From NCBI RefSeq assembly GCF_016735595.1, contig NZ_JAERRB010000018.1, positions 1 to 64,000 of the forward strand: DNA of 64,000 nt. Direction: 5' to 3'. Both the position numbers and the translations under genes were made by a program. Source of the stretch: Chryseolinea lacunae. Its GTDB lineage: Bacteria > Bacteroidota > Bacteroidia > Cytophagales > Cyclobacteriaceae. The notes under the pieces are model-generated. The model saw only the letters and a program-made list of their open reading frames with translations, did not search any database and had not been told where the DNA came from. Shown piece by piece: positions 25,638-34,488 of this stretch. The first letter of the stretch is position 1, and each line of letters begins with the position of its first letter.

Positions 25638-26573
25638 ATGGAAAACAAGATCTTAGGCATACACCACATCACCGCCATCGCCGGAAACGCAAAACGCAAC
25701 TATGATTTTTACACTAATGTGTTGGGACTACGCATGGTGAAAAAGACCGTGAACTTCGACGATCCCGGCACCTACCACTTCTATTTTGGCGATGAAGTGG
25801 GTACCCCCGGAACCATATTGACGTTCTTTCCCTGGGAAGGCATACAAAAAGGTCGCAATGGCAACGGCATGGCTACCGACATCGGCTATTCTGTGCCCGA
25901 CAAAAGTTTTGACTTTTGGGCCAAACGTTTCAAAGACAACAACGTGAAGGTGACTGCCACGGGCACCCGCTTCGGCGAACAATTCATTTCGTTCGAAGAT
26001 CCCGACGGCCTTGCCCTCACGCTGGTGGTTCCCAAAAACGCCGACGCCCGCAAGCCCTGGGAAACCGACGACGTGAAAGCGGCTGTTGCAACCAAAGGAT
26101 TTCACAGCATCACCCTCACGTTGCGCGATGCAAAAGAGACCGCCAAAATACTGACCGATATTTTCGGCTATCGCCTCGAAGGCAAAGAAGAAAATCGCTA
26201 TCGCTATGTGACGGATGCTGTGCCCGCAGCGGCCATCATCGACATCGTGGAAACACCAAACGGCCCTGCATCGGTGAACGCAGGTGGCACCATCCACCAC
26301 ATCGCCTTCCGCGTGAAGGATGAAGAAACGCTGATGGCCTACCGCGAGAAAGTGGTGGAAAAAGGTTTGCGCATCACCGAAAAAATTGATCGCAACTATT
26401 TCTTCTCGCTCTACTTCCGTGAACCGGGAGGCGTGCTCTTCGAAATCGCAACCGACAACCCCGGTTTCTCTGTGGACGAACCCGTGTCGGAGTTGGGTAA
26501 AAACCTGAAGTTGCCTTCACAATACGAAAGCCACCGGAAACAGATTGAAGAGCATCTGCCGGTGATAAACTAA
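25638..26573 (+). CDS. Ring-cleaving dioxygenase (glyoxalase/VOC family, MhqO-like)
   Basis: A 311-residue protein with two vicinal-oxygen-chelate modules (ILGIHHITAIAGN at the N-terminus, GFHSITLTLRDAKET near 155, TIHHIAFRVKDEE near 215). Likely metal ligands are the His of HHIT, the His of IHHIAF and Glu in PGGVLFEIATD. It resembles MhqO/MhqA-type enzymes that cleave hydroquinones or catechols during quinone stress. ATG 25638 is chosen; the longer frame from 25443 overlaps the Crp/Fnr gene. The next gene encodes an MhqD-like esterase, the same pair as in Bacillus. Confidence 0.9.
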   Translation: MENKILGIHHITAIAGNAKRNYDFYTNVLGLRMVKKTVNFDDPGTYHFYFGDEVGTPGTILTFFPWEGIQKGRNGNGMATDIGYSVPDKSFDFWAKRFKDNNVKVTATGTRFGEQFISFEDPDGLALTLVVPKNADARKPWETDDVKAAVATKGFHSITLTLRDAKETAKILTDIFGYRLEGKEENRYRYVTDAVPAAAIIDIVETPNGPASVNAGGTIHHIAFRVKDEETLMAYREKVVEKGLRITEKIDRNYFFSLYFREPGGVLFEIATDNPGFSVDEPVSELGKNLKLPSQYESHRKQIEEHLPVIN

Positions 26574-26583
26574 AAAAAAGAAC

Positions 26584-26620
26584 GGCCGCCGTCTGCGCAC
26601 ACCCGCTTCGGACGACGGCC
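26584..26620. terminator. Hairpin between dioxygenase and esterase genes
   Basis: GGCCGCCGTC (26584-26593) and GACGACGGCC (26611-26620) pair over 10 bp with one mismatch. The A-run at 26573-26580 makes it a good terminator only for minus-strand transcripts. On the plus strand it may act as an attenuating or processing hairpin before the esterase. Confidence 0.5.
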
Positions 26621-26657
26621 ATGTTTTCAACCCATCAACTTTTGAAACGAGAAATTT

Positions 26658-27275
26658 ATGCACACAAAAAATATAGTAACCGGCGGCAAAAAACTGACAG
26701 AAGCCAAGAAGGCGCTGATTATGCTGCACGGCAGAGGTGCCACTGCTGAAGACATTTTAGGATTGGCCAGCCACCTGAACGTGGCCGACTTTGCATGGCT
26801 TGCACCACAGGCCACCAACTACACCTGGTATCCCTATTCCTTCCTGGCACCACCCAATCAAAACGAACCCTGGCTTTCGTCGGCGCTCGCGTTGATAAAA
26901 GACATTGTGTCGGATATCAATGCCGCGGGCATTTCGAATGAGAACATTTATGTGGCGGGCTTTTCGCAAGGGGCGTGTCTCACGCTGGAGTTTGTGACGC
27001 GCAACGCACAACGTTGGGGAGGTGTGGCGGCCTTCACAGGCGGTTTGATTGGCGACAAGCTGTACACCGAAAACTATGCGGGCGATTTCAAGAACACACC
27101 CGTGTTCATCGGCAGCAGCAATCCCGATCCACACGTTCCGGTAGAGCGTGTGCAAGCATCCACGGCGTTGCTGAAGAGCATGCACGCATCGGTCACCGAA
27201 AAAATTTATCCAGGCCTGGGACACACCATTGCAACCGATGAAATCGCCCTGGCCAATAAACTGATATTTTCATAA
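26658..27275 (+). CDS. Phospholipase/carboxylesterase-type alpha/beta hydrolase (MhqD-like)
   Basis: A 205-residue alpha/beta hydrolase of the phospholipase/carboxylesterase family. HGRGATAEDIL forms the oxyanion-side loop, GFSQGACL contains the nucleophile Ser, and the Asp and His are in NPDPHVP and GLGHTI. It is cytoplasmic. It lies 84 bp after the MhqO-like dioxygenase and is probably in the same operon, acting on ester or ring-cleavage products. A strong terminator follows. Confidence 0.9.
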   Translation: MHTKNIVTGGKKLTEAKKALIMLHGRGATAEDILGLASHLNVADFAWLAPQATNYTWYPYSFLAPPNQNEPWLSSALALIKDIVSDINAAGISNENIYVAGFSQGACLTLEFVTRNAQRWGGVAAFTGGLIGDKLYTENYAGDFKNTPVFIGSSNPDPHVPVERVQASTALLKSMHASVTEKIYPGLGHTIATDEIALANKLIFS

Positions 27276-27548
27276 GGGGAGTAGCGCCACAGTAGGGCGT
27301 GTTTTTTTAGAGTAGGAAAGGTCGCATGAATTCATGTGGCCTTTTTTTATGGACAGAGTTCTGGTAGGGTGTCATTGTGCATTTTGATTCGGGTAGCCAG
27401 AGGAATCGATGTATGCGCCGGTTTGCGGGTGCGACAACAAAACCTATAGCAATGAGTGTGGTGCAAGAAATGCAGGCGTGTTGAGGTGGGCGGAGGGTGA
27501 ATGTAAATAAAGTGTCACACGATTTTGTACTGAGTTAAGGTCAGCATG
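27276..27548. other. Intergenic region after the esterase gene
   Basis: A gap of 273 bp between two genes whose 3' ends face each other. It holds the strong terminator at 27318-27348 and a weak CGCC/GGCG hairpin with a seven-base T-run just before it. Nothing else is seen. Confidence 0.6.
27318..27348 (+). terminator. Strong intrinsic terminator of the dioxygenase-esterase unit
   Basis: A 26-nt near-palindrome (27318-27343; AAGGTCGC opposite GTGGCCTT with G-U pairs, and ATG opposite CAT inside) gives an 11-bp stem. T residues continue to 27348. Confidence 0.85.
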
Positions 27549-27845
27549 CTACGCCCCCTTCACCAACAAAATAGCCTTCACCGATTTCTCCTTCAGGTGA
27601 AGGAAACTCTTTCGTTCACCATCATTCTTAAAGCCTTCCCAATCCGCTTCGCTTGGAAATGAAGCGAGGTGAATTTCGTATGGATTTTCCATCGTTCCTT
27701 CAATGAAAGCGTTGGCATCCGGTCGCACGCGAAGGAGAAGTTGTCCGTTGTATTTGCCGATGATGGGAATGGCCATGCGTTCAAATTCGTGGAACGTTTC
27801 TTCCTGGCCGTTGACGATGTAAATGAGTTGTGTGAAATAGATCAT
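27549..27845 (-). CDS. DUF1330-family small protein
   Basis: A 98-residue protein with a dimeric alpha-beta barrel fold (FTQLIYIVNGQEETFHEFE, then MENPYEIHLASFPSEADWEG). Start ATG 27845 is preferred over the longer frame from 27878. It lies 67 bp downstream of the AraC gene on the same strand and may be controlled by it. Function unknown; relatives include monooxygenase-like folds. Confidence 0.8.
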   Translation of the reverse strand: MIYFTQLIYIVNGQEETFHEFERMAIPIIGKYNGQLLLRVRPDANAFIEGTMENPYEIHLASFPSEADWEGFKNDGERKSFLHLKEKSVKAILLVKGA

Positions 27846-27912
27846 GGGGGAAGTTAAGGGATAAGATTTTCTGTTCAAGATGTTTGTGTTGGTGGCGGAT
27901 GCCCTTCACCCA

Positions 27913-28752
27913 CTATGCGTTATGCATTTTTCGGAACTGAAGCGGCGACGCGTGTTTGTATTTCTTGAACTGTTGATAGAAGAACGTGAGACTTTCGAAT
28001 CCGGTTTCGTAGCCCACCTGTGCCACGGGTGTTGTGCTTTCGAGCAGGATGCGGGCGGCCACCTGCACACGGTATTCGTTGAGGTAGCTGAAAAATGGTT
28101 TTTGCATGGCCTTGCTGAAGAAGCGCGAAAACGACTGCTCCGTCATGTGCACCTGCGCGGCCAGCTCGGCCAGGGTGATGCGGCGGGTGTAGTGGTCGTG
28201 AACAAATTCCTGAACACGTTTCAGCCGGTGGTGCACGTCGTTCGAGAGGGTGAAGGTGTGGTCGGGTGTGGAGAGGTAGGTCACTTTTTTCTGACGCGCC
28301 AGGGTCTCCAGCAAATCCAGCAGCAGGAGGTAGCGCTTCAAGCCTTTCTCATTCACAAGGTCTTCCATTTTTGATTTCACCGTGAGGGCAAACGGTGCGT
28401 TGAATTTGATTCCCCGCCCGGCGCGTTTCAGCAAGGCCAGTATGCCGGCGAACTCCCGCAGCGGGTGAATCACATCTTCCTTCCATTGAACCACCAGCGA
28501 CTGTGCATGGCGTCCGCGTGCTTTTTCATTCTTCCAGAAGTGCGGCACGTTGCTGCCAATCAACACCAGGTCGTCTTCGGCAAAAGGAGAAATGTGGTTG
28601 CCTACATACCGTATGCCTTTGCTCGCCACAATGTAGGTCAGTTCATATTCCGGATGGAAATGGAAGGGCGCATCAAACGCCGGCCCCTGATAACAAAAGG
28701 CGGTGATGCTGTTTTCTTCATTTGCCCTTACTTTCTCGAATATAGCCTTCAT
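27913..28752 (-). CDS. AraC-family regulator with cupin sensor
   Basis: A 279-residue regulator. The N-terminal cupin (about 20-100) includes FHFHPEYELTYIVASKG and the segment DLVLIGSNVPHFW. The C-terminal HTH pair (about 185-279) ends GFESLTFFYQQFKKYKHASP. This layout is typical of sugar-responsive AraC regulators. The divergent phytanoyl-CoA-dioxygenase-like gene and the downstream DUF1330 gene are possible targets. Confidence 0.9.
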   Translation of the reverse strand: MKAIFEKVRANEENSITAFCYQGPAFDAPFHFHPEYELTYIVASKGIRYVGNHISPFAEDDLVLIGSNVPHFWKNEKARGRHAQSLVVQWKEDVIHPLREFAGILALLKRAGRGIKFNAPFALTVKSKMEDLVNEKGLKRYLLLLDLLETLARQKKVTYLSTPDHTFTLSNDVHHRLKRVQEFVHDHYTRRITLAELAAQVHMTEQSFSRFFSKAMQKPFFSYLNEYRVQVAARILLESTTPVAQVGYETGFESLTFFYQQFKKYKHASPLQFRKMHNA

Positions 28753-28885
28753 TGCTGGATCTTGTCGTGAATATGTATGCTGCGGTATACTTCATTATCA
28801 AGATAGTGTATTTTTTTGTTAAAATCCCGGAAGATCAAACGGTCAAAATGTTTGCTACTTTGTCTTGTATTAAAACTTCAGGCTG

Positions 28886-29776
28886 ATGACTCACGGAGAT
28901 CTTTCGCAACACCACCGTCAATTGAGCGCCATGTTTCCCAAAGCAAACACGCGCGCGCTGTGGGAGGAATGTAAACTGTCGGACGAGCAGCTCGCTTTTT
29001 TTGAAGAGAACGGCTATCTCGCAAACATCAAACTGCTGGAAGGCGGGCAGGTCGATCAGCTCAACCGTGAGCTGGCCGAGATCATGGACCCGGCGCATCC
29101 CCTGCATCATTTGTTTTACGAGTTTCACTCCAACGAATCGGAAGATGCCAACGCCGTGTTGTTTCATTCACTGGGGCACTGGCGCCTCACCGAAGGGTTT
29201 CACGATGTGTTGTGGAATCCGCGGTTTGTCATTCCGGCATCACAGCTCTTCGGCAATCGCGCGGTGCGCTTCTGGCACGATCAGTTGTTTTGCAAACCGG
29301 CGCATCACGGCGGCGTGGTGGCCTGGCATCAGGACTATAGCTATTGGACACGCACCACGCCCATGCAACACCTCACGTGTTGGGTAGCCCTCGACGATGC
29401 ATCGAAAGAGAATGGATGTCTTCATTATATTCCGAAGAGTCACCGGTGGAACCTGCTCGATCGCACAAGCCTGGCAGGCACTATGGATGGGCTCGACAAA
29501 TTTTTAACAGACACGCAGAAGGAACAATTCGGGAACAAGGTGGCCATTGAAATGCCCCGGGGTTATGCCACGTTTCATCATCCGCTCATGGTGCACGGGT
29601 CGTATGCCAACCATTCGCCGCGTTCGCGACGCGCGTTTGTGCTGAACGTGTTTGCCGACGGCACAACATCAAACACAGACGATCCGGTGTTGAGTGGTGT
29701 TCCCCCCATTGCACAGGGAAAAAAAATGGAAGGACAGTTTTTTCCACTGCTCTTCGATCCGGCCACCCTTGCCTAA
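28886..29776 (+). CDS. Phytanoyl-CoA dioxygenase-family (PhyH) oxygenase
   Basis: A 296-residue Fe(II)/2-oxoglutarate dioxygenase-like enzyme. The HxD motif is in VAWHQDYSYW and the distal His in FHHPLMVHGSYANHSP; the Arg that binds 2-oxoglutarate is in SPRSRRAFVLN. It is cytoplasmic. PhyH-family bacterial enzymes hydroxylate diverse small molecules, and no substrate can be named. It is divergent from an AraC regulator across 133 bp. Confidence 0.88.
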   Translation: MTHGDLSQHHRQLSAMFPKANTRALWEECKLSDEQLAFFEENGYLANIKLLEGGQVDQLNRELAEIMDPAHPLHHLFYEFHSNESEDANAVLFHSLGHWRLTEGFHDVLWNPRFVIPASQLFGNRAVRFWHDQLFCKPAHHGGVVAWHQDYSYWTRTTPMQHLTCWVALDDASKENGCLHYIPKSHRWNLLDRTSLAGTMDGLDKFLTDTQKEQFGNKVAIEMPRGYATFHHPLMVHGSYANHSPRSRRAFVLNVFADGTTSNTDDPVLSGVPPIAQGKKMEGQFFPLLFDPATLA

Positions 29777-29862
29777 CGTGTTCACGCAAGGGCCATACGG
29801 CATTGTGATTTTTGTTCCATAATCATCTTTCGAAAATTCCTTTTCTCCAGGTGTTCGCTCCT

Positions 29863-29886
29863 TAACGGCCGTTAGCCGGGTTTTTT
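29863..29886 (+). terminator. Candidate terminator after the PhyH-like gene
   Basis: CGGC (29866-29869) can pair with GCCG (29875-29878) ahead of GGTTTTTT. A 12-bp perfect palindrome overlaps it. The stem is short, so the call is tentative. Confidence 0.4.
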
Positions 29887-29983
29887 CTGCCGTGATGGCA
29901 TTTCAAGTAGTTGTCTCCGAATTTTGAGAGGCATTCCTGCACAGAATTACCGTGCAAACCGTAGGTTCTAAGTGATGCAGCGT

Positions 29984-29991
29984 TAACTTTG
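29984..29991 (+). promoter_or_regulatory. Candidate -7 box of the DUF2061 gene
   Basis: TAACTTTG matches TAnnTTTG exactly. No good TTTG -33 element is visible at the expected distance upstream. Confidence 0.4.
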
Positions 29992-30098
29992 TGACCTTTT
30001 GGTTAATCCATAGAAATGGTAGACAAATAGCCAGCACGGCTAGGCCATTTCTGGGTAACTTCAGGAAAATTTCAACAAAGCATCTAAAGAAAGCCACC

Positions 30099-30656
30099 AT
30101 GTTCTTGACCAACAGCAATACAATGGATAGTCACGCCAGGAGTCTGGTGAAGGGCGTGAGCTGGCGTGTGGTGGGCACGATCGATACGATTGTACTTTCT
30201 TTTCTGGTAACGGGCAACATCACGCACGCCGTGAAGATCGGTTTCACCGAAGTGCTCACCAAAGTGTTTCTCTACTATTTGCACGAACGCATCTGGAACA
30301 CCACATCATTCTTAAGAACCAACAAAAAGAAACCGTCGCACGTGCGCAGCTTGCTCAAAGGTGTGTCGTGGCGCGCGGTGGGTACTATCGACACCATGTT
30401 CATTGCCTACTTCATCACCGGTGTGCCCATCAGTGCGCTGACGATCGGTGGCTTTGAAGTGTTCACCAAGATTGGCTTCTTCTACATTCACGAACGCATC
30501 TGGAGCGGCATCAAATGGGGTCGCCTGGAGAAACCTCCCGTAGAAAACAAGGCAGAGGAAAAAGTTGAAGACAAAACGGTGGTGAAAGAACCCACCGTCA
30601 CCAAAAAAGTAAGTGCCGGCCCGGCGCAGGTTCCCGTTAGTCACCCGGCAGAGTAG
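30099..30656 (+). CDS. Tandem DUF2061 membrane protein
   Basis: A 185-residue protein made of two DUF2061 units. Unit 1 begins HARSLVKGVSWRVVGTIDT and unit 2 HVRSLLKGVSWRAVGTIDT; each carries two membrane helices and ends in a YLHERIWN- or YIHERIWS-type segment. A charged tail (EEKVEDKTVVKE) follows. The start is ATG 30099, behind an A-rich stretch; ATG 30123 is also possible. DUF2061 has no established function; sulphate-assimilation genes often neighbour single-unit forms, but none are here. Confidence 0.82.
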   Translation: MFLTNSNTMDSHARSLVKGVSWRVVGTIDTIVLSFLVTGNITHAVKIGFTEVLTKVFLYYLHERIWNTTSFLRTNKKKPSHVRSLLKGVSWRAVGTIDTMFIAYFITGVPISALTIGGFEVFTKIGFFYIHERIWSGIKWGRLEKPPVENKAEEKVEDKTVVKEPTVTKKVSAGPAQVPVSHPAE

Positions 30657-30944
30657 GCTACCTCTAAAAATAATTAACACATTCCGGCAAGAAACAAATG
30701 GCAGCACAAGCCATAACGATAGCACTATTGTTAAAAAATAGGAGGCTGTGCTCTTCAGCTACAGAAATGCCCGGAACACCCGCACCATTTCGTTCCGTAA
30801 ACAAAGTTGGTGCAGGATGGTTAGTAAGGTTAGGTTGTGCGGCAACTGTTTCAGCGCTTAATGGGCCGAGCCCTTGCCGGAGTCTTTCTTTTTTTAAACG
30901 GGATAAATAGTAAATTGAATTGGTAAACAACGTCAATTTGGCCT
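30657..30944. other. Intergenic region before the sensor kinase
   Basis: About 288 bp. A 70-codon frame (30698-30910) is open on the plus strand, but its product has no recognisable features and mixed composition, so it is not called. No clear promoter or hairpin was found. Confidence 0.5.
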
Positions 30945-33900
30945 ATGACCCTTCTCTACAGAAAAGTGAATCGTGCTGGCGTTGTGGGTTTGTTGATGCT
31001 CTTCTCGGTTTGTGGTCTGGCCCAGGACATAAGATTCAGACACCTCTCTCCCGACGATGGTTTGTTTAGCGGCAACGTCAGAACCTTTGTTCAGGACTAT
31101 CAGGGATTTATGTGGGTGGGCACCGACGATGGCCTCTATCGCTACGATGGCTACGACATGGTTCCCTTTCGCACGGAGAAAGACAACCCGCATTCGCTAA
31201 GCGACAATTTTGTGCTGGCACTATTCGAAGATTCAGAGCACAACCTGTGGGTGGGCACGCGCAACGGAGGCCTGAGTCTGTATGACCGCCGGAAAAACCA
31301 GTTCACAAATTTCAAACACGACCTCAACAATCATCAGTCGCTGGGCGGCAACTCTGTGAGGGCTATCTATGAAGATGAGAACAAGAACATGTTCATAGGC
31401 ACCAGCACCCTGAGTTTTTTCAATCTGAAAGATTTGAATTCGGGTGGCAGCATTGCGTTCACCAATGTGGAGCTGGACGAGGAAGCAACACCAGGACGCG
31501 ACAACTGGATCAACTGGCTGGGCAAGTCGGCCGATGGCACGGTGTGGGTCGCGACGGCAATTTCGGGATTGCTGGTTTTTGATCCGGAGCATGGCAGCGA
31601 AGGGCTGAAAAAATCTCCGTTCCTCGAGAAGAATGTTCAAAGTGTTTTGCTCGATGCACAACACCGCGTATGGATCGGCACGTGGAACGACGGCGTGGCG
31701 GTGTATGACAAGGATCAGCGCCGCATAGACTTTGCGCCGCAGGTGCTGCGAAACAACCTGGTGAGTTCCATCCAGCAAGACAGCGCATCTAACGTGTGGC
31801 TGGCCACCGACAACGGCATTGCTGTGATGGATGGAAACAACGATCCGTTTGTAACGCAGACGTTGACCACCCACGTGAACCGGCCGGGAGATGAAAGCAG
31901 TGTGCTGAGCAATTCCATTAAGGTATTGTATTTCGATCGCGTGAACCGGTTGTGGGTTGGGTCGTATCTGGGAGGCATCAGCATCTATGATCCCCACATT
32001 CCGCCGTTTGGCTATTATCATGCAAGCATTTTTGATAAGGGAGGGCTAAGTCACAACAATGTCACCGCCATGGTGGTCGATCATAAAGGGCGCCTGTGGG
32101 TTGGCACCGATGGTGGTGGACTGAACAGGGTGCCCATGAAGGACAAGAAGTTCATCTTTGACGCGGCCGTGAAAGTTCCGCTGATGCGAGAGGTGGACAC
32201 CCGGAGCGAAGACAAAATAAAATGCCTGGCGCTGGATGACGACAACAACCTGTGGATCGGAACCTGGGGTGGAGGATTGTTCAGGCTTGACACAGAGACC
32301 GGCAAGTATACACACTTCGGCGCGTCCGGGCAGGATGGAAACAAACTCATCAGCAACGAAGTCATCAGCTTGCTGGCAGAAGGAAACAATATATGGGTCG
32401 GCCACTTCAAAGGGGGGCTCAACTACTACAATCACGAAACCGGAACGTTCAAAGCATTCACGATTGGACGAAACAGCGGCGTGGAGCGAATCAATTCGAT
32501 GATCCCTTCGGATCAACCCAAAAAAATATGGGCAGGTCAGGAAGTCGGTGGCGTGAACATTTACACGGGCGATCGCGGCTACGTGTCGCCTATTGGCAAC
32601 GAGTCGATCTTCAAAGGCCTTATGGTCTATTCCATCCACAAGGGTGCAGATGAAAATCTCTGGATAGGATCCATTACATATGGTTTGATCGCATACAACT
32701 ATCATTCGAAGCAAGCAACAATCTATGATGCCAAAAACGGGCTGACAAACTATCGCATTCAATCGATTCTGGAAGATGAGCGGAAAAATTTATGGCTCGG
32801 CACCAACCAGGGAATTTTCAAATTTGATATCACCCGGAAACAATTCATCCACTACACAAAGGGTGATGGCCTTCAGGGAAATCAATACAACCAAAACAGC
32901 GCGCTGAAACTGGCCGACGGCATGATGATCTTTGGAGGCACCAACGGTCTGAACTATTTTTATCCCGATAGCATACAGGGCAACGATAGTTTTTCGCCTG
33001 TGGTGTTGACTACCTTTTGGCTGAACGACGAAGAGGTGACCACTGTCGATTCTGCCGGTCCATTGAAGGAGAGCATACAAACAACGTCGGTCATAGACCT
33101 GCAACATTTTCAGAATTCTTTCAGTGTAGGCTTTTCGGCGCTTGACTTTACACAATCAAAATTTATTCACTACCAATATATACTGGAGGGACTGAACGAT
33201 CGCTGGCAGCAGTTGGGATATGGTCGCAAGGTCACCTTCACCGACCTGGAGCCTCGCACGTATGTGCTGAAGGTGAAAGCATCGAACCGCGAAAAGGATT
33301 GGCCGCAAGAATCGAAGATGCTCACCATCGTGATTCACCCGGCGTGGTGGCAAACCATCTGGTTCAAGATTGGTGTGTTCGCGGTGTTGCTCAGCGCCTT
33401 GTTTGCCGTGCAAAGAATTCGCCTGCGGTATCTGCTACAGCAAAAGAAAAATTTGTCGCAGCTCGTTGCTGTCCGCACAAACGAACTGGCGGAAAGCACA
33501 AACGAGGTGCTCGCCCAGAACGAAGAGCTGGTGGCACAGAACGAATACATCAGCGAACAGCGGTCGCAGTTGGAAGAGACGCAAAAAAAACTGGAGCAAA
33601 TCAACGATCACCTCGAAGACCTGGTAGAGAAGCGCACACTCAAACTTGACAAAACCTTGCGGGAGCTGGACCGCTTTGTCTACAGTGCTTCGCATGAGCT
33701 TAGCTCGCCGCTGAAATCTATTCTGGGTTTGATAAACGTGGCCGATCTTGAAGACGACCCTGAGGCCATTAAAAAATATCACCGCTACATTGAAGACAGC
33801 ATTTTGAAACTGGAGCGCGTGATCAAGAGCCTCGCCGATTTTTCCAGAAACTCGCATGTGAAAATCACACAGGAGACTTTCGACCTCAGCGCGCTCGTGG

Positions 33901-34322
33901 TGGAAACCGTATCCGAATTCAAGGGCGGCCCCGATGCTGGGGCAATAACAATACGCAACCACGTGCCCGAAGGCTTCAGCGTCAAAACCGACCGGAGCCG
34001 GATGAAAATTATCTTGCACAACCTGATCGGCAACAGCATCAAATACCGCGACGCCACCAAGCCCGATCCCTCCGTCGACATCTCTGCCCTGCACGATCAC
34101 AAACATTGCTGGATCGTGATTGCCGACAACGGCATCGGCATAAAGAAGGAAAGTCAATCGCGCGTCTTCGACATGTACTTTCGCGCCACAGAACGATCGA
34201 TCGGCTCCGGCCTGGGTTTATTTATCGTGAAAGAAATCGTGACCACGCTGGGCGGCACCATCACGGTGCAGTCGGTGTTTGGCACCGGCACCACGTTCAC
34301 CATTCAGTTAGAAAAAGAATAG
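30945..34322 (+). CDS. Beta-propeller two-component sensor histidine kinase
   Basis: A 1,125-residue membrane sensor kinase. The signal peptide ends GLAQ. Repeated ligand-propeller motifs (for example GLSHNNVTAMVVDHKGRLWV) run to about residue 680, followed by a Y_Y_Y domain and one membrane helix (about 800-825). A coiled coil and a HisKA domain with His917 in SASHELSSPLKS come next. The HATPase domain (IADNGIGIKKES, then GSGLGLFIVKEI) ends the protein. Unlike hybrid two-component systems of Bacteroides it has no receiver or AraC domain, so it needs a separate response regulator, and none is adjacent. Ligand unknown; related propellers sense glycans. Confidence 0.93.
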   Translation: MTLLYRKVNRAGVVGLLMLFSVCGLAQDIRFRHLSPDDGLFSGNVRTFVQDYQGFMWVGTDDGLYRYDGYDMVPFRTEKDNPHSLSDNFVLALFEDSEHNLWVGTRNGGLSLYDRRKNQFTNFKHDLNNHQSLGGNSVRAIYEDENKNMFIGTSTLSFFNLKDLNSGGSIAFTNVELDEEATPGRDNWINWLGKSADGTVWVATAISGLLVFDPEHGSEGLKKSPFLEKNVQSVLLDAQHRVWIGTWNDGVAVYDKDQRRIDFAPQVLRNNLVSSIQQDSASNVWLATDNGIAVMDGNNDPFVTQTLTTHVNRPGDESSVLSNSIKVLYFDRVNRLWVGSYLGGISIYDPHIPPFGYYHASIFDKGGLSHNNVTAMVVDHKGRLWVGTDGGGLNRVPMKDKKFIFDAAVKVPLMREVDTRSEDKIKCLALDDDNNLWIGTWGGGLFRLDTETGKYTHFGASGQDGNKLISNEVISLLAEGNNIWVGHFKGGLNYYNHETGTFKAFTIGRNSGVERINSMIPSDQPKKIWAGQEVGGVNIYTGDRGYVSPIGNESIFKGLMVYSIHKGADENLWIGSITYGLIAYNYHSKQATIYDAKNGLTNYRIQSILEDERKNLWLGTNQGIFKFDITRKQFIHYTKGDGLQGNQYNQNSALKLADGMMIFGGTNGLNYFYPDSIQGNDSFSPVVLTTFWLNDEEVTTVDSAGPLKESIQTTSVIDLQHFQNSFSVGFSALDFTQSKFIHYQYILEGLNDRWQQLGYGRKVTFTDLEPRTYVLKVKASNREKDWPQESKMLTIVIHPAWWQTIWFKIGVFAVLLSALFAVQRIRLRYLLQQKKNLSQLVAVRTNELAESTNEVLAQNEELVAQNEYISEQRSQLEETQKKLEQINDHLEDLVEKRTLKLDKTLRELDRFVYSASHELSSPLKSILGLINVADLEDDPEAIKKYHRYIEDSILKLERVIKSLADFSRNSHVKITQETFDLSALVVETVSEFKGGPDAGAITIRNHVPEGFSVKTDRSRMKIILHNLIGNSIKYRDATKPDPSVDISALHDHKHCWIVIADNGIGIKKESQSRVFDMYFRATERSIGSGLGLFIVKEIVTTLGGTITVQSVFGTGTTFTIQLEKE

Positions 34323-34462
34323 ATCGTTCTCCAAAATCATTCACTTCTCAAACTTTCAGTTGGATTTGCACGCGCCGCGTGAAGCGTTTGAAAGGTGGGG
34401 AAAGGTTACAATGCGCGGAGGCAACTTGCTGTTTGTAACAATGACCCAGTTTGTGGTGAGTT

Positions 34463-34486
34463 TTTCGCATTTCGCGAAATGCGAAA
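34463..34486. repeat. Perfect 24-bp palindrome between convergent genes
   Basis: TTTCGCATTTCG (34463-34474) is followed immediately by its reverse complement. It lies 3 bp beyond the stop of the serine hydrolase and 140 bp after the kinase. There is no T-run on either side, so it is a transcript hairpin or a protein-binding site rather than a classical terminator. Confidence 0.7.
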
Positions 34487-34488
34487 TC

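Larger units (their letters stand above)
29777..30098. other. Intergenic region upstream of the DUF2061 gene
   Basis: About 322 bp without a gene. It holds the palindrome TAACGGCCGTTA (29863-29874) followed by GCCGGG and six T (29881-29886), a possible weak terminator of the PhyH gene. It also holds TAACTTTG (29984-29991), an exact TAnnTTTG box 107 bp before the DUF2061 start. Confidence 0.5.

Noticed and set aside
30698-30910. 70-codon open frame starting MAAQAITIALLL
   Set aside because: Considered as a small peptide gene, but there is no conserved pattern, secretion logic or neighbour support.
33435-34157. Minus-strand open frame of 240 codons inside the sensor kinase gene
   Set aside because: Antisense to conserved kinase motifs; no plausible product.
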